DNA of 64,000 bases from Rhodoferax sp. (GCA_024235935.1 JACKLL010000015.1:1-64000), one strand, 5' to 3'. Numbered from the stretch's first letter, positions 28,941-37,651 are shown. Numbers and translations are program-made. The notes: generated from the sequence alone by a model not told the origin.

Positions 28941-29738
28941 TCATTGCAGCTCGTTGCGATAGTAGTGCTTGTCGGTTCGATAGAGACCGCGGCGCATTTC
29001 CATCGGTTTGCCATCATAGGTGAAAGCCACGCGCTCGACGCTCAGCAAGGCCGTGTCGGGTGTCACCTGCAGCAACCTGGCTTGATCGGCATCGGGCAGA
29101 ACGGCCCGGATCTGCTCCTGGGCTCGGACCATGCGCACGCCGAATTCGGTTTCGAACAAGGCATACATCGGGCCGTGATACGCCGCCAGGCGTGCCGCGG
29201 TGAGGCCTTTGAAGGGGGCCCCGGGCAACCATATGTCCTCCAGGATCGTCGGTTCGTGGGCCAGCGACAGCACCCGGCGCACCTGCAGCACGGCGTCACC
29301 GGTATGCAGGGCCAGCGCGCGGGCCACGTCGGCGCTCGCGCGCAGCCGCTTGCAGTCGATGATTTCGCGCTCGGCCGGGCCCTCCTGGCTGATGTCACCG
29401 ACATCCGGTACCAGCTTCAGAAAGCGGTACTGCACATGCTGCTCGGAGTGGGTGGCAACGAAAGTGCCCTTGCCCTGTCGCCGCACCAGCAGGTTTTCTG
29501 CCGCAAGTTCATCGATCGCCTTTCGCACCGTACCCTGGCTGACCCTGAAACGTGCCGCCAGATCGATCTCGCTCGGGATGGCATCTCCGGGCTTCCATTC
29601 GCCGGCTTGCAGGCTGCGCAGGATCAGCCCCTTGATCTGCCGATAGAGCGGGCTGAACGCAGGTGCGCCCGCGTTTGGCGCGGGGGAGTCCGCGTTGGAG
29701 GCGGGCTCGCTGGATGCGAAAAAAGGTGGGCTTTGCAT
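28941..29738 (-). CDS. GntR-family regulator with UTRA domain (HutC type)
   Basis: Transcription factor of 265 aa with an N-terminal winged helix-turn-helix (about 30-100; PSEIDLAARFRVSQGTVRKA and LLVRRQGKGTFVA are classic GntR) and a C-terminal UTRA ligand-binding domain (about 115-260) of the HutC subfamily. The ATG at 29738 is preferred; an upstream in-frame TTG at 29783 is possible. It is divergent from mdh and directly upstream of sdhC. A 12-bp palindrome in the divergent region is the likely operator. The context suggests it senses a TCA-cycle or related carboxylic acid, but the ligand cannot be read from sequence. Confidence 0.9.
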   Translation of the reverse strand: MQSPPFFASSEPASNADSPAPNAGAPAFSPLYRQIKGLILRSLQAGEWKPGDAIPSEIDLAARFRVSQGTVRKAIDELAAENLLVRRQGKGTFVATHSEQHVQYRFLKLVPDVGDISQEGPAEREIIDCKRLRASADVARALALHTGDAVLQVRRVLSLAHEPTILEDIWLPGAPFKGLTAARLAAYHGPMYALFETEFGVRMVRAQEQIRAVLPDADQARLLQVTPDTALLSVERVAFTYDGKPMEMRRGLYRTDKHYYRNELQ

Positions 29739-29797
29739 GGCGGTGGGGCTTGCACGACCCGGCGCTGGCGCCAGGTCGTGCAAGCGACCGAATCATA

Positions 29798-29818
29798 TCT
29801 TATATAAGACATAAGACA
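29798..29818. promoter_or_regulatory. Probable GntR operator between regulator and mdh
   Basis: TCTTATATAAGA at 29798-29809 is a perfect 12-bp palindrome, followed by a half-repeat CATAAGACA (29810-29818). The form and position, 60 bp upstream of the regulator ATG and about 130 bp upstream of mdh, suit a HutC-type dimer site that could control both divergent genes. Confidence 0.6.
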
Positions 29819-29944
29819 AATTGACGGAGGCGGAAGTTCAAAGGTAAACTCGCTGGGTTTTGTCAGGAGCAGGAGTGGTTCTCGTCGAGGAGCTGGCTTG
29901 CTGCCTGCGTTGCGGTTCCCCCCCACTTTTCTGGAGTCATGGTC

Positions 29945-30931
29945 ATGAGTAAAAAGCCCGTTCGCGTTGCAGTCACAGGTGCCGCGGGTCAGATTGGATA
30001 CGCTTTGCTGTTTCGCATCGCCAGTGGTGCCATGCTGGGTGCCGACCAGCCGGTGATCCTGCAATTGCTGGAAATCCCGGACGAGAAGGCCCAGAACGCG
30101 CTCAAGGGCGTGATGATGGAACTCGAAGACTGCGCGTTCCCGCTGCTCGCCGGCATGGAAGCGCACGGCGACCCGATGACCGCCTTCAAGGACACAGACT
30201 ACGCCTTGCTCGTGGGTGCCCGTCCTCGCGGTCCCGGCATGGAGCGCTCGGACCTGCTGGCAGCCAATGCCCAGATCTTCACGGCGCAGGGCAAGGCCCT
30301 CAACGCCGTTGCCAGCCGCAATGTCAAGGTGCTGGTGGTGGGCAACCCCGCCAACACCAATGCCTACATCGCCATGAAGAGCGCCCCCGATCTGCCGCGC
30401 CGCAACTTCACCGCAATGCTGCGCCTGGACCACAACCGTGCCTTGAGCCAGATTGCCGCCAAGACCGGCAAGGCCGTCTCCGATATCGAGAAGCTGGTCG
30501 TGTGGGGCAATCATTCCCCGACGATGTATGCCGATTACCGCTTTGCCACCATCAAGGGCGAGAGCGTCAAGGCGATGATCAACGACCAGGACTGGAACGC
30601 CAACACATTCCTGCCGACGGTCGGCAAGCGCGGCGCAGCCATCATTGCGGCACGCGGCGTCTCGTCGGCGGCATCGGCTGCCAACGCCGCGATCGACCAC
30701 ATGCACGACTGGGCGCTGGGCACCAACGGCAAATGGGTGACGATGGGCATTGCGTCCGATGGCCAGTACGGCATCCCCAAGGACACCATGTTCGGCTTTG
30801 CCGTCACCTGCGAAGGCGGTGACTACAAGCTGGTCGAAGGCCTGGACATCGATGCCTTCAGCCAGGAATGCATCAACAAGACGCTCAAGGAGTTGCAGGA
30901 AGAGCAGGCCGGCGTCGCCCACCTTCTGTGA
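29945..30931 (+). CDS. mdh: Malate dehydrogenase
   Basis: NAD-dependent oxidation of malate to oxaloacetate. The 328-aa protein has the NAD-binding glycine motif GAAGQIGYALLFRIASG, substrate arginines in GARPRGPGMERSDLL, NPANTNAYI, LDHNRALSQIA and the catalytic His region VWGNHSPTMYAD. It is the cytosolic-type Mdh common in betaproteobacteria. The second ATG (29945) is chosen because GGAG at 29933-29936 is eight bases upstream; the first ATG at 29939 would be only two bases away. It diverges from the GntR regulator. Confidence 0.97.
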   Translation: MSKKPVRVAVTGAAGQIGYALLFRIASGAMLGADQPVILQLLEIPDEKAQNALKGVMMELEDCAFPLLAGMEAHGDPMTAFKDTDYALLVGARPRGPGMERSDLLAANAQIFTAQGKALNAVASRNVKVLVVGNPANTNAYIAMKSAPDLPRRNFTAMLRLDHNRALSQIAAKTGKAVSDIEKLVVWGNHSPTMYADYRFATIKGESVKAMINDQDWNANTFLPTVGKRGAAIIAARGVSSAASAANAAIDHMHDWALGTNGKWVTMGIASDGQYGIPKDTMFGFAVTCEGGDYKLVEGLDIDAFSQECINKTLKELQEEQAGVAHLL

Positions 30932-30944
30932 GCCTTGGCCCTTC

Positions 30945-31973
30945 GTGCAGCACCCGCGTGACGTTCTTCTAGGCGCGCAGGCATCCGCGGGCTTCTTGCC
31001 CGTGTGTGACCATTACAGCGGCGTGCCGGCACGCATGCGGAAAAGCCTGGCCTTGCAGGCCGAATTGACGCAGGAATTCGGCGCCTGCGTGTTCGACGTG
31101 ACGCTCGATTGCGAGGACGGAGCGCCTACGGGCGCCGAGCAGGCGCATGCCGAGCAGGTGGTCGAACTGGTGCGCGCGACGGCCGGCATCGACAAACCGG
31201 CCAGCGATGCCACACGGCCCCGGGTGGCCGTCCGTGTTCACCCGGTGGACCATCCTGCATTTCAATCGGACATCGCGACCATTGCCGCAGGTGTCGGGCA
31301 TTTGTTGTGTCACATCATGATTCCCAAAGTGGAATCCGTGGCCGACGTCGCGCATGCCGTTCAGGCGTTGGCAATGGTGGCGCCGCAAGGTCCCGCACAG
31401 GCGCTGCCACTGCACGTGCTGGTGGAGTCGCCTGCAGCGGTTCACCGTGCGTTCGAGATTGCCGCCCATCCCCGTGTGCAGTCGATCAGCTTTGGACTGA
31501 TGGATTTCGTGTCCGCGCATGCGGGTGCGATCCCGGTCGACGGCATGTCGGGGCAGGGCCAGTTCTCACACCCGCTGGTGGTGCGCGCCAAGCTGGAGAT
31601 CGCATCGGCTTGCCATGCGCACGGCAAGACACCGTCGCATTGCGTGGTAACCGAATTCCGGGATGCGTCCGCCATCGAGACCGCCGCGCGAACCGCTTCG
31701 CGCGAGATGGGTTTCACGCGCATGTGGAGCATCCATCCGGACCAGATCCGGCCGATCCTCTCTGCGTTTGCCCCGCGGGCAAGCGACATTGCCGTGGCGG
31801 CGGAGATCATCGACAGGGCCCAGGCTGCGCACTGGGCGCCCATCGATTTCCAGGGGCAACTGCATGACCGCGCCAGCTACCGCCTGTTCTGGCATGTGCT
31901 GGAGCGGGCATTTCGCACGGGGCAGGCGCTTCCCGAGGCGGCAAGGCGACATTTCGACGCCAAGTTGCAATAA
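30945..31973 (+). CDS. HpcH/HpaI aldolase/citrate lyase family protein
   Basis: Probable CoA-ester lyase or aldolase of the CitE/HpcH TIM-barrel family (342 aa). Visible family features are an N-terminal RKSLALQAEL segment, the acidic metal-site pattern FDVTLDCEDGAP, HIMIPKVESVADV, the glutamate in VLVESPAAVHRAFEIA, and SISFGLMDFVSAH. The GTG at 30945, 13 bp after mdh, gives the expected start QHPRDVLLG. It is probably co-transcribed with mdh. Substrates could be malyl-CoA, citramalyl-CoA or similar; the exact one cannot be decided here. Confidence 0.85.
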   Translation: MQHPRDVLLGAQASAGFLPVCDHYSGVPARMRKSLALQAELTQEFGACVFDVTLDCEDGAPTGAEQAHAEQVVELVRATAGIDKPASDATRPRVAVRVHPVDHPAFQSDIATIAAGVGHLLCHIMIPKVESVADVAHAVQALAMVAPQGPAQALPLHVLVESPAAVHRAFEIAAHPRVQSISFGLMDFVSAHAGAIPVDGMSGQGQFSHPLVVRAKLEIASACHAHGKTPSHCVVTEFRDASAIETAARTASREMGFTRMWSIHPDQIRPILSAFAPRASDIAVAAEIIDRAQAAHWAPIDFQGQLHDRASYRLFWHVLERAFRTGQALPEAARRHFDAKLQ

Positions 31974-32004
31974 TGCGATTTTTCCAACTGCGAGGGTTCC
32001 AGCC

Positions 32005-32445
32005 ATGAAGGCAAGTCTTGTTTTTGCAGCATCGGTGCTAGGGGTGTCCGGGGCGATGGCGCAGAACGTGGCATTGACCGCGGCCCATCTCGAGACCGCC
32101 ATGAAAGTGCAGGTCGGAACCCTGCCATGCGAGTTGGGACAGACCGTGGTGCTGACGGCCGATGCGTCAGAGATGGGCTTCTTCAATCTGCAGATCGGCA
32201 AGCAGCGTTTTCGCCTTTCGCCAGAGTTGACCACCACCGGCGCGGTTCGTCTCGAAGACAAGGCCGCCGGCATTGTCTGGCTGCAACTGGCCAACAAATC
32301 GATGCTGATGAACCAGAAGCTGGGCAGGCGGATCGCCGACGAGTGCAAGAGCTCGGTCCAGCTGAAGGTCGCCGAAGAGATGCGCATGCGCCCGCCCGTC
32401 AGCGTGCTGGATGACAAGGCGCCGACGGACGTCGTCAGGAAGTAG
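32005..32445 (+). CDS. Exported protein of unknown function
   Basis: A 146-aa protein with a signal peptide (MKASLVFAASVLGVSGAMA, cleavage before QN) and a mature domain predicted to be mainly beta-strand, with two cysteines (TLPCELG and DECKS) that could pair. I do not recognise a named domain. It lies between the HpcH-like lyase gene (31 bp upstream) and acnB (66 bp downstream), all on the same strand, so it may be part of the mdh transcript. A signal peptide and small size suggest a periplasmic role. Confidence 0.75.
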   Translation: MKASLVFAASVLGVSGAMAQNVALTAAHLETAMKVQVGTLPCELGQTVVLTADASEMGFFNLQIGKQRFRLSPELTTTGAVRLEDKAAGIVWLQLANKSMLMNQKLGRRIADECKSSVQLKVAEEMRMRPPVSVLDDKAPTDVVRK

Positions 32446-32511
32446 CGAATAACGAGCGCCGATCCGTCGTGCGCTGAAACGAATCAACCAAACTGACCAG
32501 GAGTGAGAAAC

Positions 32512-35121
32512 ATGTTGGAAAAATACCGTGCCCACGTTGCCGAGCGCGCAGCGCTGGGGATCCCGCCTTTGCCGCTGACGGCGGCCCAGGTCGCGGAACT
32601 GGTGGAGCTGCTCAAGAAGGCCAGCGCTGACGCGTCCGGCGAAGGCGCTGCGCTGGTCGAGCTGCTGGCCCAGCGTGTGCCGGCCGGCGTCGATGACGCC
32701 GCCAAGGTCAAGGCCAGCTACCTGGCAGCGGTCGCACACGGCAGCGAGAAATGCGCCTTGATCAGCCCGGAGAAAGCGACCGAACTGCTCGGCACCATGC
32801 TGGGCGGGTACAACATCAGCCCGCTCGTGGACCTGCTGGACGACGCGGCCATGGCGCCGGTGGCCGCCGAAGGGCTGAAGAACACGCTGCTGATGTTCGA
32901 CCAGTTCCATGACGTCAAGGAAAAGGCCGACAAGGGCAATGTGCACGCAAAGGCGGTGTTGCAGAGCTGGGCCGACGGCGAGTGGTTCACCAGCCGTCCC
33001 GAAGTACCGCAAAGCATCACGGTCAGCATCTTCAAGGTGGCCGGAGAAATCAATACGGATGACCTGTCGCCCGCGCCGGATGCCTGGAGCCGCCCCGACA
33101 TTCCCTTGCACGCGCTCGCGATGCACAAGAATCCGCGTCCCGGAATCGTGCCCGAGGAAGATGGCAAACGCGGTCCCGTCAAGTTCATCGAGGACCTGCG
33201 TGCCCGCGGGCACCAGGTGGCCTACGTCGGTGACGTGGTCGGTACCGGTTCCAGCCGCAAGTCTGCCACCAATTCGGTGCTGTGGTTCACCGGCCAGGAC
33301 ATTCCTTTCGTGCCCAACAAGCGCTTTGGTGGCGTCTGCCTGGGTGGCAAGATCGCGCCGATCTTCTACAACACGATGGAGGATTCGGGCGCACTGCCAA
33401 TCGAACTCGACGTGAGCCAGATGGAGATGGGCGACGTGCTTGAGCTGCGTCCCTACGATGGCAAGGCGCTGAAGGACGGCAAGGTCGTCGCCGAGTTCAC
33501 GCTCAAGAGCCCGGTGTTGTTCGACGAGGTGCGTGCCGGTGGCCGTATTCCTCTGATCATCGGGCGTGGCCTGACGGCCAAGGCCCGCGAGGCGCTCGGC
33601 CTGCCCCCGAGCACGCTGTTCCGGTTGCCGCAGAATCCGAGCGACAGCAAGGCCGGCTTCACGCTGGCGCAGAAGATGCTCGGTCGTGCCGTCGGTCTTC
33701 CAGAAGGCCAGGGCGTGCGCCCCGGTACCTATTGCGAGCCGCGCATGACATCGGTCGGATCGCAGGACACCACCGGCCCGATGACGCGCGACGAACTCAA
33801 GGATCTGGCCTGCCTGGGTTTCAGTGCCGATCTGGTGATGCAGTCCTTCTGCCACACGGCCGCCTATCCGAAGCCGGTCGACGTGAAGATGCACCATGAA
33901 TTGCCGGACTTCATCAGCAACCGCGGCGGCATCAGCCTGCGCCCGGGTGACGGCATCATCCATAGCTGGCTCAACCGCATGCTGCTGCCCGATACGGTCG
34001 GCACCGGTGGCGACAGCCACACGCGTTTTCCGATCGGCATCAGCTTCCCGGCCGGCTCCGGCCTGGTGGCATTCGGCGCGGCGACCGGCGTGATGCCGCT
34101 CGACATGCCCGAAAGCGTGCTGGTGCGCTTCAAGGGCAAGCTGCAGCCGGGTGTGACGCTGCGGGACCTGGTCAACGCGATTCCGCTGTATGCGATCCGT
34201 GCCGGCTTGCTGACGGTGGCCAAACAGGGCAAGAAGAACATCTTCTCCGGCCGCATCCTGGAAATCGAAGGTCTGCCGGATCTCAAGGTCGAGCAGGCCT
34301 TCGAGCTCAGCGATGCCTCGGCCGAACGCTCGGCGGCTGGCTGCACCGTGCACCTGGACAAGGCGCCGATCATCGAATACATCAACAGCAACATCACGAT
34401 GCTCAAGTGGATGATTGCCAGCGGGTACTCGGACGCGCGCACGATCGAGCGCCGCATCAAGGCCATGGAGGCCTGGCTCGCCAATCCGGTGCTGATGAAG
34501 GCCGATGCGGACGCCGAGTACGCGGCCGTGATCGAGATCGACCTGGCCGACGTGCACGAGCCTATCGTCGCATGCCCGAACGATCCTGACGACGTCAAGA
34601 CACTGAGCGAAGTGGCGGGCGCCACCATCGACGAAGTCTTCATTGGCAGCTGCATGACCAATATCGGGCATTTCCGGGCTGCTTCCAAGCTGCTGGAGAA
34701 CAAGCGCGACATTCCGGTCAAGCTGTGGATGGCGCCGCCGACCAAGATGGATGCGCAACAGCTGACGGAAGAGGGCCACTACGGCGTCCTGGGCAGTGCA
34801 GGTGCCCGGATGGAGATGCCTGGCTGCAGTCTGTGCATGGGCAACCAGGCGCAGGTGAAGGAGGGTGCAACGGTGTTCAGCACCTCGACGCGCAACTTCC
34901 CCAACCGGCTGGGCAAGAACTCCAACGTCTACCTGGGGTCGGCCGAGCTCGCGGCGATCTGCTCCAAGCTTGGACGTATTCCGACCAAGCAGGAGTACAT
35001 GGTCGACATGGGCGTCCTGACGGCGGCCAGCGAATCCATCTATCAATACCTGAATTTCGACCGCATCGAGACCTTCACGGATGCGGCGGCAGGTGTGAAA
35101 GACACGGCGACAGCGGCATGA
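32512..35121 (+). CDS. acnB: Aconitate hydratase B
   Basis: Isomerises citrate to isocitrate; AcnB enzymes also hydrate 2-methylaconitate in the methylcitrate cycle. The 869-aa protein has an N-terminal HEAT-like domain, the swivel domain placed before the core as in all AcnB (with VGTGSSRKSATNSVLWF), and core cluster ligands in FIGSCMTNIGHF and PGCSLCMGNQ. An AGGAG box at 32499-32503 precedes the ATG at 32512 by eight bases; the GTG at 32503 overlaps that box and is not used. Confidence 0.98.
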   Translation: MLEKYRAHVAERAALGIPPLPLTAAQVAELVELLKKASADASGEGAALVELLAQRVPAGVDDAAKVKASYLAAVAHGSEKCALISPEKATELLGTMLGGYNISPLVDLLDDAAMAPVAAEGLKNTLLMFDQFHDVKEKADKGNVHAKAVLQSWADGEWFTSRPEVPQSITVSIFKVAGEINTDDLSPAPDAWSRPDIPLHALAMHKNPRPGIVPEEDGKRGPVKFIEDLRARGHQVAYVGDVVGTGSSRKSATNSVLWFTGQDIPFVPNKRFGGVCLGGKIAPIFYNTMEDSGALPIELDVSQMEMGDVLELRPYDGKALKDGKVVAEFTLKSPVLFDEVRAGGRIPLIIGRGLTAKAREALGLPPSTLFRLPQNPSDSKAGFTLAQKMLGRAVGLPEGQGVRPGTYCEPRMTSVGSQDTTGPMTRDELKDLACLGFSADLVMQSFCHTAAYPKPVDVKMHHELPDFISNRGGISLRPGDGIIHSWLNRMLLPDTVGTGGDSHTRFPIGISFPAGSGLVAFGAATGVMPLDMPESVLVRFKGKLQPGVTLRDLVNAIPLYAIRAGLLTVAKQGKKNIFSGRILEIEGLPDLKVEQAFELSDASAERSAAGCTVHLDKAPIIEYINSNITMLKWMIASGYSDARTIERRIKAMEAWLANPVLMKADADAEYAAVIEIDLADVHEPIVACPNDPDDVKTLSEVAGATIDEVFIGSCMTNIGHFRAASKLLENKRDIPVKLWMAPPTKMDAQQLTEEGHYGVLGSAGARMEMPGCSLCMGNQAQVKEGATVFSTSTRNFPNRLGKNSNVYLGSAELAAICSKLGRIPTKQEYMVDMGVLTAASESIYQYLNFDRIETFTDAAAGVKDTATAA

Positions 35122-35331
35122 CACGCTGAGGCCCCATATCCCGAAGCCGTGACCGGCTTCGGGTCTGGCGAAGCTTCACCGGGTGCGGTGCCGCAGTACT
35201 CGGCGGTGTCTGTGCACCGGACTTGCACCGGTATTCAATCCGAGTCGGGGCGTGACCCGGCAAGTCGCCGGCCCCTCATGGTCGCTGGCAGCGCACTGCT
35301 GCCTTTTCTGTCCCTTCACTTTGCCTGTCCG
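35122..35331. other. Structured intergenic region after acnB
   Basis: These 210 bp hold no convincing gene but are rich in hairpins: CCCGAAGCCG/CGGCTTCGGG with a 4-nt loop (35140-35163), ACCGG/CCGGT (35216-35232), and a nested GGGG-CCGGC/GCCGG-CCCC stem (35247-35275). The first is a probable acnB terminator lacking a U-run. The others precede the TM2 gene and could be part of a small RNA or 5' leader. No known RNA family was confirmed. Confidence 0.5.
35140..35163 (+). terminator. acnB: Probable acnB terminator hairpin
   Basis: Ten-base perfect stem (35140-35149 with 35154-35163) closed by a TGAC tetraloop, 18 bp after the acnB stop. The downstream bases TCTGGCG are not a U-run, so termination efficiency is uncertain. 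Confidence 0.5.
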
Positions 35332-35766
35332 ATGAAAAACAAGACCCTTGCAACCTTGCTCGCGCTGCTGGGCGGCCCATTGGGCTTGCATCGGTTCTAC
35401 CTTCATGGCTGGCGCGACGCCTGGGGATGGTTCTTTCCGTTGCCGACCCTGGCCGGTGTGGTGGGCGTGATGCGCACGCAGCAATTCGGTATCGACGACC
35501 AGATCGGCTGGTTGCTGGCGCCCTTGCTGGGGTTCACGATCGCAGCTTGCGCCCTGACGGCCATCATCTACGGCCTGTCGACCGGCGAGCGCTGGAATCG
35601 ACGGTTCAACCCGACGTCCCCACCGGACGCGAAGGCCGGAACCTCCAACGGGTTCACCATCTTCGTCGTCGTGATTGCCTTGCTGCTGGGCACCACGGCA
35701 CTGATGTCTGCACTGGCCTTGAGTTTTCAGCACTTCTTCGAGTATCAGGGCCTGGCGCCGCAGTGA
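35332..35766 (+). CDS. TM2 domain membrane protein
   Basis: A 144-aa integral membrane protein. The N terminus KNKTLATLLALLGGPLGLHRFYL, with GLHRFYLHGW, is the TM2/NINE signature (helix, short loop with HRFY, second helix). Two further hydrophobic segments follow at about 62-84 and 104-130, separated by a Lys/Arg-containing loop. The function of such proteins is not established. The ATG at 35332 is chosen because the signature starts there; the upstream in-frame extension covers the hairpin-rich region and has no such signal. Confidence 0.85.
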   Translation: MKNKTLATLLALLGGPLGLHRFYLHGWRDAWGWFFPLPTLAGVVGVMRTQQFGIDDQIGWLLAPLLGFTIAACALTAIIYGLSTGERWNRRFNPTSPPDAKAGTSNGFTIFVVVIALLLGTTALMSALALSFQHFFEYQGLAPQ

Positions 35767-35865
35767 TGCCGCGTGCACCCCTTGGAAATGCGGTTTCCTG
35801 AAGGGCCGCACGCCGATTTTTCGCTGGGAAGCGCGCGGCGAGTGCGTGGGGCGCTGCTCTGCCCA

Positions 35866-35880
35866 TATAATGGAAGGCTT
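35866..35880 (+). promoter_or_regulatory. rpsP: rpsP operon -10 with AGGCTT downstream element
   Basis: TATAAT at 35866-35871 followed three bases later by AGGCTT (35875-35880), about 100 bp upstream of rpsP. The same TATAAT-N3-AGGCTT layout occurs before rplS (37637) and, as CATAAT-N3-AGGCTT, before the DEAD-box helicase gene (43264). No strong -35 is visible. Confidence 0.65.
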
Positions 35881-35972
35881 TTCAGCGTGTTGCTGGCCGG
35901 GTGGCCATGTTACGTGTCTCAACGCCGAAATATTGGCGGAAAGTAATTTCCGCGACCCCCGAAGGATAAATC

Positions 35973-36224
35973 ATGGTCGTCATCCGACTCTCCCGTGGAG
36001 GTGCCAAGGCACGCCCGTTTTTCAACATCGTCGTGGCCGACAAGCGTACGCGCCGCGATGGCCGCTTCATCGAGCGCATCGGTTTCTACAACCCGATCGC
36101 CACGGCCAACGAAGAAAGCATCCGCATTGCCCAGGACCGCATGACGTACTGGAAAAGTGTCGGCGCCCAGGCTTCCCCGACCGTCGAGCGCTTGCTGCAG
36201 CAGGCAGCCAAGAAGGCCGCCTGA
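35973..36224 (+). CDS. rpsP: 30S ribosomal protein S16
   Basis: Small-subunit ribosomal protein of 83 aa, with the bS16 signature MVVIRLSRGGAKARPFFNIV and VADKRTRRDGRFIERIGFYNP. It ends in the usual lysine/alanine tail. The gene leads the rpsP-rimM-trmD-rplS cluster, as in most bacteria. A CCCGAAGGA box precedes the ATG. Confidence 0.98.
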   Translation: MVVIRLSRGGAKARPFFNIVVADKRTRRDGRFIERIGFYNPIATANEESIRIAQDRMTYWKSVGAQASPTVERLLQQAAKKAA

Positions 36225-36260
36225 GGCATTGCCGCATCGGGTGCATGACCCGAGGCGGGC

Positions 36261-36839
36261 ATGACCCCTATCCCGATGTCGCTTCCCTTTGACTCCGTAG
36301 ACCTTCCGGCTGACGCCGTGGAGGTCGGGCGGATCGGCGATGCCTGGGGTGTCAAGGGCTGGTTCAAGGTCCTGGCTTTCAGTTCGCAGCCGGAGGCCTT
36401 GTTTTCTTCCCGGCAGTGGTATCTGCAGCCGACCGATCGCGGCCCGCGGCCCTTCGAGGGTACCCGGCTGATGCGCATCCGCGAGTCGAAGGAGCACTCC
36501 GGCGGCGTGGTTGCCATGGCCCACGATGTCGACGACCGCGACGTCGCGCAGTCCTTGCGCGGCACCCGCATATTCGTCCGCCGTTCCAGTTTTCCGAGTA
36601 CCGACTCCGAAGAGTTCTATTGGGTCGACCTGATCGGGCTCGATGTCGTGAACCGTGAGGGCGAGTCGCTGGGTCGGGTAAGTGAACTGATCCAGAACGC
36701 GGCCCAGGCGGTGCTCGTGATGCAGTACACCGTCGGCGACAAGCAGATGGAGCGCATGATTCCATTTGTGGCCGCGCATGTGGATGCGGTCGATCTGGCG
36801 GGTAAACGCATCACGGTGAACTGGCAGGCAGACTACTGA
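36261..36839 (+). CDS. rimM: Ribosome maturation factor RimM
   Basis: Assembly factor for the 30S head that binds S19. The 192-aa protein has the N-terminal RimM beta-barrel (VEVGRIGDAWGVKGWFKVLAFSSQP, about 20-45) and a C-terminal PRC barrel (EEFYWVDLIGLDVVNREGESLG, about 115-185). A second ATG at 36276 is possible, but GAGGCGGGC sits just before the first. It follows rpsP by 36 bp and precedes trmD by 7 bp. Confidence 0.96.
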   Translation: MTPIPMSLPFDSVDLPADAVEVGRIGDAWGVKGWFKVLAFSSQPEALFSSRQWYLQPTDRGPRPFEGTRLMRIRESKEHSGGVVAMAHDVDDRDVAQSLRGTRIFVRRSSFPSTDSEEFYWVDLIGLDVVNREGESLGRVSELIQNAAQAVLVMQYTVGDKQMERMIPFVAAHVDAVDLAGKRITVNWQADY

Positions 36840-36846
36840 TCGCGCC

Positions 36847-37605
36847 ATGCGATTCGACGTCATCACCCTGTTTCCGGAATTGTTTGCGCCGATGTTGCAG
36901 GTCGGCGTTACGCGCCGGGCGTTCGAGGCCGCAAGCCCTGATGTACGCTTTGTCAATCCGCGCGACTTTGCCGAGGGCAACTACAACCGGGTCGATGACC
37001 GTCCGTTTGGCGGCGGCCCCGGAATGGTCATGCTGGCAGAGCCCTTGCGCAAGAGCCTGGCGCATGTGCAGTCGCAGCGCTCCGACGACGCGCCGGTCGT
37101 GCTTTTTTCCCCCTTGGGCGCGCCCTTGAACCATGCGGCTGTCCAGCGCTGGTCGACCAGCCAGGGTGCCATCCTGGTGTGTGGTCGTTACGAGGGCGTG
37201 GACCAGCGCTTTGTCGATGCGCACGTTGACGAAATGATCAGTCTCGGCGACTTTGTACTGTCGGGCGGAGAGATCGCCGCGATGGCCTTGCTCGATGCGG
37301 TGGCGCGGCTGCAGCCCGGGGTTCTGGGCGATGCACAAAGCCACCAGCAGGACAGTTTCCACCCGCAACTCGATGGGCTGCTCGACTGCCCGCACTTCAC
37401 GCGACCCGAGTCGTGGCAAGGGCAGGGGATTCCGCAGGTTCTGTTGTCAGGCCACCATGCCAACGTCACCCGGTGGCGGCGGGACCAGAGCCTGCTGCTG
37501 ACGCAGAAATTGCGGCCCGACCTGCTCAAGCAGGCGCGCGCTGCTGGCCTGCTGGATGCGCGCGATGAGCGCTGTCTGCGTGGCACGGTCGATCCATCGA
37601 TTTGA
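36847..37605 (+). CDS. trmD: tRNA (guanine(37)-N1)-methyltransferase
   Basis: Methylates G37 next to the anticodon to prevent frameshifting. The 252-aa SPOUT-fold enzyme has MRFDVITLFPELF at the start, the DDRPFGGGPGMVM substrate loop, the knot region VCGRYEGVDQRFVD, and IGDFVLSGGE-like SLGDFVLSGGEIAAM. It is the third gene of the rpsP cluster. Its stop is followed by a 138-bp spacer with a separate rplS promoter. Confidence 0.97.
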   Translation: MRFDVITLFPELFAPMLQVGVTRRAFEAASPDVRFVNPRDFAEGNYNRVDDRPFGGGPGMVMLAEPLRKSLAHVQSQRSDDAPVVLFSPLGAPLNHAAVQRWSTSQGAILVCGRYEGVDQRFVDAHVDEMISLGDFVLSGGEIAAMALLDAVARLQPGVLGDAQSHQQDSFHPQLDGLLDCPHFTRPESWQGQGIPQVLLSGHHANVTRWRRDQSLLLTQKLRPDLLKQARAAGLLDARDERCLRGTVDPSI

Positions 37606-37636
37606 CACCCTCTTTCCAGAAGCCATGAAGCCGGGC

Positions 37637-37651
37637 TATAATCCGAGGCTT
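37637..37651 (+). promoter_or_regulatory. rplS: rplS promoter -10 with AGGCTT element
   Basis: TATAAT at 37637-37642 followed by CCG and AGGCTT (37646-37651), about 100 bp upstream of the rplS ATG. It shares layout with the rpsP upstream site, suggesting an internal promoter that gives rplS extra transcription. The TTGACA at 37602 is too far (29 bp) to be its -35. Confidence 0.65.

Noticed and set aside
35216..35232. tRNA-like T-arm or cobalamin riboswitch core on the minus strand
   Set aside because: The ACCGG-TGCAAGT-CCGGT stem-loop mimics a T-arm, but no matching acceptor stem is found, and the conserved B12-box and CCCGCAACTG-type region of cobalamin riboswitches is missing. The downstream minus strand is antisense to acnB, so no target gene exists.
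36261..36275. Second ATG (36276) as the rimM start
   Set aside because: GAGGCGGGC directly precedes the first ATG, and nothing similar precedes the second, so the first was kept, though the difference is only five residues.
37602..37642. TTGACA at 37602 as the -35 of the rplS promoter
   Set aside because: The gap to the TATAAT box is 29 bp, far beyond the usual 16-19 bp. The hexamer overlaps the trmD stop codon and is probably chance.
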